NCBI GenBank assembly: GCA_007124105.1
Contig: SLFT01000221.1
Coordinates: 1 to 10,947, forward strand
Source: Candidatus Hydrogenedentota bacterium
GTDB lineage: Bacteria; Hydrogenedentota; Hydrogenedentia; Hydrogenedentales; CAITNO01
Reading direction: 5' to 3'
Length of the DNA: 10,947 nucleotides
Part shown: piece by piece, positions 7,987-10,947 of the stretch
Numbering within the stretch: the stretch's first letter is position 1
How the letters are laid out: every line of letters starts with the position of its first letter
The notes under the pieces: generated by a model
Database searches by the model: none
Seen by the model: the letters and a program-made list of their open reading frames with translations, nothing else
What the model was told of the DNA's origin: nothing
Translations under genes and position numbers: made by a program

Positions 7987-8829
7987 ATGGCGGAAAGCCA
8001 ATACACACCGGACATACCCTCACTCTATCATTATAAGTTACAGCGCATCTTGGGCGAAGGCGGCACGGGGCGCGTCTATCTGGCGATTGACGCCAAGAAG
8101 AACGAACCTGTGGCCGTTAAACTTTTTCATGAAAACTTCTTCCGCAATCGGCTGCATGTGCGTGACCTCTCCAAAAGCGTCGCCAGGTTTAAACGATTCA
8201 AGCACAATAACGTGGTGCAGATATTCGACTTCTATGACGACAAAGAAGGCCGCTGCATGATCATGGAATATGTGGACGGGCCAAGTCTCAAATGGTACAT
8301 CCTGAATCGCCCATTCAAACTGGCCGAGCGCTTGAATATTTGTATGCAGATATGCCAGGGCATGCAATACCTGCACGACAAGGGATGCATCCATCACGAC
8401 TTCAAACCCGCCAACGTATTGTTTACGCGAAATGGCATCGTTAAAATTGCAGACTTCTCGCTGTATGGAAGTAGTTTTCTCCTTGAACTGATAGACCGAA
8501 ATGTGGGCGAACAGATTACGCCGATGTTTGTGGCCCCCGAATTTATTCGCAAAGAAAAAGTTACACAGTTCGGCGACCAGTACTCCATGGGCATTACGTT
8601 CTACATGCTGTTTACGGAAAAAGTGCCCTTCCCCGTGGATAACCTCAGCAAACTCTATCAATGCCATCTCAATGTCATGCCCGAGCACCCCTCTTTAGTT
8701 AATCCGCAATGCCCTACCGCGCTCGGTGATATTGTCATGAAGATGATCCAGAAGCGGCCAGAAAATCGCTTTGCGGACTGCGACCAGCTCAGTGTCGCCT
8801 TCAGTCAACTGGCGCGCCCACGTATTTGA
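7987..8829 (+). CDS. Hanks-type Ser/Thr protein kinase, atypical active site (possible pseudokinase)
   Basis: This 280-residue protein is a bare kinase domain with no visible transmembrane helix or sensor domain, so it is probably cytoplasmic. Visible elements: glycine loop GEGGTG (23-28), the VAVK lysine K45, catalytic loop HHDFKPANV (136-144) with D138, K140 and N143, metal-binding DFS (156-158), APE (183-185) and the subdomain XI arginine R261. Three positions deviate. The arginine of HRD is histidine (H137), the glycine of DFG is serine (S158), and the helix-C glutamate that pairs with K45 appears to be serine (S64) in an alignment anchored on HNNVV. The catalytic and metal-binding aspartates are kept, so residual or unusual kinase activity is possible. 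The start at 7987 has AAGGA about 9 nt upstream. It closes the gat-rsfS run and is AT-richer (about 45-47% GC in two 60-bp blocks counted) than gatA, a hint of a different history. Confidence 0.9.
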   Translation: MAESQYTPDIPSLYHYKLQRILGEGGTGRVYLAIDAKKNEPVAVKLFHENFFRNRLHVRDLSKSVARFKRFKHNNVVQIFDFYDDKEGRCMIMEYVDGPSLKWYILNRPFKLAERLNICMQICQGMQYLHDKGCIHHDFKPANVLFTRNGIVKIADFSLYGSSFLLELIDRNVGEQITPMFVAPEFIRKEKVTQFGDQYSMGITFYMLFTEKVPFPVDNLSKLYQCHLNVMPEHPSLVNPQCPTALGDIVMKMIQKRPENRFADCDQLSVAFSQLARPRI

Positions 8830-9008
8830 GGCGCCTGGAAGACTTGTAGCCCTATCGCCAGCAAAGGCCGGCTTATCTCCGCGCAGGCGCATGCGAGCAG
8901 GGGGGAAGTGAATTTTTGTTTCCTCGCACTAAACGACGTTTACCCTGCCTGGATTTCAGCCTCTGGCGCTGTGGTATGTCTCCGATTTCGTTTTTTTGAT
9001 TTTTTATC

Positions 9009-9037
9009 TTGCATTTTGAGTGCGTTTGTGGTATAGT
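9009..9037 (+). promoter_or_regulatory. Sigma-70 promoter of the rex-hydrogenase operon
   Basis: TTGCAT (9009-9014) and TATAGT (9032-9037) are separated by exactly 17 bp, with an extended -10 TG at 9029-9030. The T-rich run just upstream of the -35 could act as an UP element. Transcription would start near 9044, leaving a 5' leader of about 190 nt before rex. No closer promoter was seen. Confidence 0.7.
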
Positions 9038-9048
9038 AGAGGCAGAAA

Positions 9049-9066
9049 TCGTTTATTGATTCACAA
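9049..9066. promoter_or_regulatory. Candidate Rex operator at the transcription start
   Basis: Known Rex sites are 18-bp palindromes of the form TTGTGAA-N4-TTCACAA or TTGTTAA-N4-TTAACAA. Here the right half (9060-9066) is a perfect TTCACAA. The left half, TCGTTTA (9049-9055), matches 4 of 7 positions. The site lies just downstream of the -10 box, where a bound repressor would block transcription, and the next gene is rex itself. The weak left half makes this tentative. Confidence 0.4.
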
Positions 9067-9233
9067 TAGCGGCTGGTTCGTGAGCGTGATAGCGACTTTA
9101 CTTAACGGTAGGTATCTGCGCAACAGCGACTGTTCAACGAACCTATCAGGCTGGATTTGGAACAAACAACATCAATGCCGACGTACGAGCTTTTGTGTGC
9201 GGCGGATACGGCAGGCTGAGGCGTAAAGACACT

Positions 9234-9929
9234 ATGACCGCGATGGCATCCGAAAAGACCGTTGAGCGATTGAGCCTCTATCGCCGCCTTTTGTTGCGGC
9301 TTCGCGATGACGGCGCCGATGTTGTATTTTCGCATCAGCTGTGTGTGCCGGTGGGCGTTACGCCGGCGCAGGTTCGTCGGGACATCATGCAACTTGGCTG
9401 TTCGGGCGTACCTCATGCCGGCTATAAAATTAAAGACTTGCTGGCAGCAATAGCGGAGATGCTTGACGCGCCGCAGAGTCAGCGGGCGGTACTTGTTGGC
9501 GTTGGTCATCTTGGGCTTGCGTTGCTCACGCATTTTTCCGGGCGGTGGCGCTGGCTTCATGTTCACGCGGCTTTTGACGTGAATCCGTCCAAACACGGCG
9601 CAATCGTTCGCGGCTGCAATTGTTACGGCCTTGATCAGCTGCCTCGTATTGTACGCGAGTGGCGCGTTGAGGTAGGGGTGATCACGGTGCCAATGGATGC
9701 GGCGCAGACGGTGGCGACCATGCTGTGTGACGCGGGCGTGACGGGCTTACTGAATTTTGCGCCGCTTCGGCTTCAAACACCGGAGCATGTTTATGTTGAG
9801 AACGTGGACTTGACCACGTCCTTTGAGAAAGTAGCGTATTTTGCGCGCCACCCGGCGCGCCTTGCGAATAATAAGAACGCGGAACGAGACGCCGCGTCCG
9901 AGAAGGATCGGGCGGACGTCCCAGGGTAA
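9234..9929 (+). CDS. rex: Redox-sensing transcriptional repressor Rex
   Basis: Rex is a homodimeric repressor that leaves DNA when NADH binds, so target genes are switched on when the NADH/NAD+ ratio is high. The 231-residue protein has an N-terminal winged helix with VTPAQVRRDIMQLG (42-55) and the GYKIKDLL wing segment. A Rossmann fold follows, with VGVGHLGLALL (88-98, glycines 89, 91 and 94) and AFD (113-115), whose aspartate contacts NAD(H). GLLNFAP (171-177) and the C-terminal VENVDLTTSFEKVAYFA helix (about 188-204), used in domain swapping, are also typical. A charged tail of about 25 residues follows. The ATG at 9234 is chosen by family length; GAGG at 9218 is 12 nt away and a second ATG lies at 9243. 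It is the first gene of an operon with hydrogenase subunits, which fits Rex as a local regulator. Confidence 0.93.
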   Translation: MTAMASEKTVERLSLYRRLLLRLRDDGADVVFSHQLCVPVGVTPAQVRRDIMQLGCSGVPHAGYKIKDLLAAIAEMLDAPQSQRAVLVGVGHLGLALLTHFSGRWRWLHVHAAFDVNPSKHGAIVRGCNCYGLDQLPRIVREWRVEVGVITVPMDAAQTVATMLCDAGVTGLLNFAPLRLQTPEHVYVENVDLTTSFEKVAYFARHPARLANNKNAERDAASEKDRADVPG

Positions 9930-9941
9930 CTAAGGTTGTGG

Positions 9942-9970
9942 GCGCCGGTCGTTTGTTGCGTACCGGGCGC
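9942..9970 (+). other. Intercistronic hairpin between rex and the hndA-like gene
   Basis: GCGCCGGT (9942-9949) pairs with ACCGGGCGC (9962-9970) as an 8-bp GC-rich stem with one bulged G and a 12-nt loop. It begins 12 nt after the rex stop and ends 4 nt before the AAAGGAG Shine-Dalgarno sequence (9975-9981). There is no following U-tract, so it does not look like an intrinsic terminator; an mRNA stability or processing element is more likely. Confidence 0.45.
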
Positions 9971-9988
9971 GCATAAAGGAGAACTGTT

Positions 9989-10528
9989 ATGGTTGATAAA
10001 GAACAAGGCAGCTGTTGCTGCACGGAAGAGGCCAGCGAGGAGGAATTGCTCGCGCGTCTTGACGACGTTATTGCCGAGTACAAGGACAAGCCGGGCGCCT
10101 TGATCCCGGTATTGCAGATGGCCCAGGCAATCTTTGGCTATTTGCCCGACAATGCACTGCGCAAGATCAGTCTTGGACTGGACAAGTCCTACAGCGAGGT
10201 GGCGGGCGTGGTTGGATTCTACTCCTTCTTCTCGACGCAGCCGCGCGGCAAGCACATGATTCGTGTGTGCCTGGGCACCGCATGTTACGTGCGCGGCGGC
10301 AAGCAAGTGCTGGATGCGCTGAAGGACCGACTGGGCGTGGATGTGGGCGAGACCACAGCTGATCGCACTTTTTCGCTGGACGTAGCGCGCTGTTTCGGCG
10401 CCTGCGGACTGGCGCCGGCAATTATGATTGATGACGATGTCCATCAACGCGTCAAGGCGGTGCGGTTGCAACAGATTCTGGACCAGTATCTCGATCAGGA
10501 TCAAGCGGCAACCGCGGCCAACGCATAA
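9989..10528 (+). CDS. hndA: NuoE/HndA-like [2Fe-2S] subunit of an NAD(P)-linked [FeFe]-hydrogenase
   Basis: This 179-residue protein is a thioredoxin-like [2Fe-2S] ferredoxin of the 24-kDa (NuoE/HoxE/HndA/HydC) family. It passes electrons within NADH-linked complexes. Cluster ligands are visible as C94-x4-C99 (VCLGTAC) and C135-x3-C139 (ARCFGACG). An N-terminal helical part (about 17-85) includes the family segments ALIPVLQMAQAIFGYLP and VAGVVGFYSFF. Three consecutive cysteines at 9-11, before an acidic stretch, are not part of the usual motif. The start at 9989 has AAAGGAG 7 nt upstream. With an HndB-like gene after it and rex before it, the best reading is the first subunit of a four-part Hnd/Hyd hydrogenase. 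A complex I NuoE is less likely because complex I operons lack HndB. Subunit naming in this family varies between species. Confidence 0.88.
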   Translation: MVDKEQGSCCCTEEASEEELLARLDDVIAEYKDKPGALIPVLQMAQAIFGYLPDNALRKISLGLDKSYSEVAGVVGFYSFFSTQPRGKHMIRVCLGTACYVRGGKQVLDALKDRLGVDVGETTADRTFSLDVARCFGACGLAPAIMIDDDVHQRVKAVRLQQILDQYLDQDQAATAANA

Positions 10529-10566
10529 ACAGCGTTCCGTGAAACCGTAAAGGAGACTTTTAAGCC

Positions 10567-10938
10567 ATGACAACAAAAATTACATCCCCCAAAGAATTGA
10601 CGGCCCTTCGCGAACAGGCCCGGGAGGCCATTGCTGTGCGTTCGGGCCCACGCGAAATCATTGTCACCGTACACATGGGCACCTGCGGCATTGCGGCGGG
10701 CGCGCGCGATGTGCTCGCCACGCTTGCGGAAACGCTGGACCAGGAAGGCGTCAAGAACGTCACACTGCGCCAGTCCGGCTGCGCGGGCTTGTGCGATCGC
10801 GAACCGATGATCACCCTGACAGACAAAGCGGGCAAGGAATACCGCTATGGCAAGTTAAACAATGAACGTATCCAGAACCTTGTGCAGGAGCACGTGGTGA
10901 AGGGCAACCCCGTCATGGATTATCTCATCGGCAACTAG
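10567..10938 (+). CDS. hndB: HndB-like (2Fe-2S) ferredoxin subunit of the NAD(P)-linked hydrogenase
   Basis: This 123-residue protein matches the HndB family of small thioredoxin-like ferredoxin subunits, typified by the NADP-reducing hydrogenase of Desulfovibrio fructosovorans. The hallmark segment VHMGTCGIAAGARDV (35-49) and a second cysteine pair QSGCAGLCDREP (69-80, C72 and C76) are present, followed by YRYGKL (92-97) and a C-terminal QEHVVKGNPV. Only three cysteines are visible: the position matching the second ligand of a C-x4-C pair is glycine (G45), as I recall also for HndB. Whether a cluster binds here, and what the fourth ligand is, cannot be told from the sequence. AAAGGAG (10549-10555) lies 11 nt upstream, and the gene starts 38 bp after the previous stop. 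The NuoF-like and catalytic [FeFe] subunits should follow past the right edge; only 9 bp remain, with an ATG at 10944 that lacks a clear ribosome binding site. Confidence 0.9.
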   Translation: MTTKITSPKELTALREQAREAIAVRSGPREIIVTVHMGTCGIAAGARDVLATLAETLDQEGVKNVTLRQSGCAGLCDREPMITLTDKAGKEYRYGKLNNERIQNLVQEHVVKGNPVMDYLIGN

Positions 10939-10947
10939 CCGATATGA

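Larger units (their letters stand above)
8830..9233. other. 404-bp gene-free region between the kinase and rex
   Basis: No credible coding frame was found here. The left part (8830-8980) holds only weak inverted repeats and no convincing terminator. A T-rich stretch (about 8990-9008) leads into a good promoter at 9009-9037, followed by a candidate Rex site at 9049-9066. The rest is a leader of about 190 nt with possible secondary structure before rex. The region separates two operons on the same strand. Confidence 0.7.

Noticed and set aside
8038..8688. A 216-codon open frame on the minus strand
   Set aside because: Antisense to the kinase, whose motifs are unmistakable; no motif of its own.
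8893..8927. Imperfect inverted repeat GCGAG...CTCGC after the kinase, considered as a terminator
   Set aside because: A 7-nt one-sided bulge interrupts the stem and no T-tract follows; the nearby T-rich stretch is about 60 bp further on, at the promoter.
9020..9226. A 68-codon open frame upstream of rex
   Set aside because: Its ATG lies inside the promoter, between the -35 and -10 boxes, so it would not be in the transcript; no ribosome binding site was seen.
9791..10576. A 261-codon open frame on the minus strand
   Set aside because: Antisense to the end of rex and the whole hndA-like gene; its translation resembles no family I know.

Overview
The window looks like chromosomal DNA from a GC-rich (roughly 55-60% by eye) anaerobic bacterium. 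Three things point that way. It carries a full GatCAB tRNA amidotransferase operon. It has a eukaryotic-type Ser/Thr kinase next to housekeeping genes. It also holds the start of an NAD-linked hydrogenase operon headed by the redox sensor Rex. A polysaccharide-lyase-like gene and the kinase would suit a PVC-type or Hydrogenedentota-like lineage, but this is a guess; no rRNA or other marker fixes the taxonomy.

Layout: (1) 1-921, plus strand: the 3' part of a probable alpha/alpha-barrel, pectate-lyase-like protein, cut by the window edge. (2) 965-4198, minus strand, converging on the first gene: one large single-chain restriction-modification protein with a PD-ExK nuclease, an N6-adenine methylase and a type ISP (LlaBIII-like) recognition domain, but no helicase. 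(3) 4199-4351: a divergent spacer with a putative promoter and a short palindrome. (4) 4352-8829, plus strand, tightly packed: gatC-gatA-gatB-rsfS-protein kinase. The first three share a 4-bp ATGA overlap and a stop codon that runs into the next Shine-Dalgarno sequence. (5) 8830-9233: 404 bp without a gene, holding a good sigma-70 promoter, a candidate Rex operator and a leader of about 190 nt. (6) 9234-10938, plus strand: rex, then a NuoE/HndA-like and an HndB-like [2Fe-2S] subunit. The operon very likely continues beyond the right edge with the NuoF-like and [FeFe]-hydrogenase subunits.

How they work together: the GatCAB proteins turn misacylated Glu-tRNA(Gln) and/or Asp-tRNA(Asn) into Gln-tRNA and Asn-tRNA. 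RsfS silences ribosomes during starvation. The kinase that follows, which lacks several canonical residues, may be a signalling partner of this translation operon or simply a passenger. In the last operon Rex would sense NADH/NAD+ and control synthesis of the hydrogenase that reoxidises NADH, forming a feedback loop. No tRNA, rRNA, CRISPR array, insertion sequence or integrase was seen.
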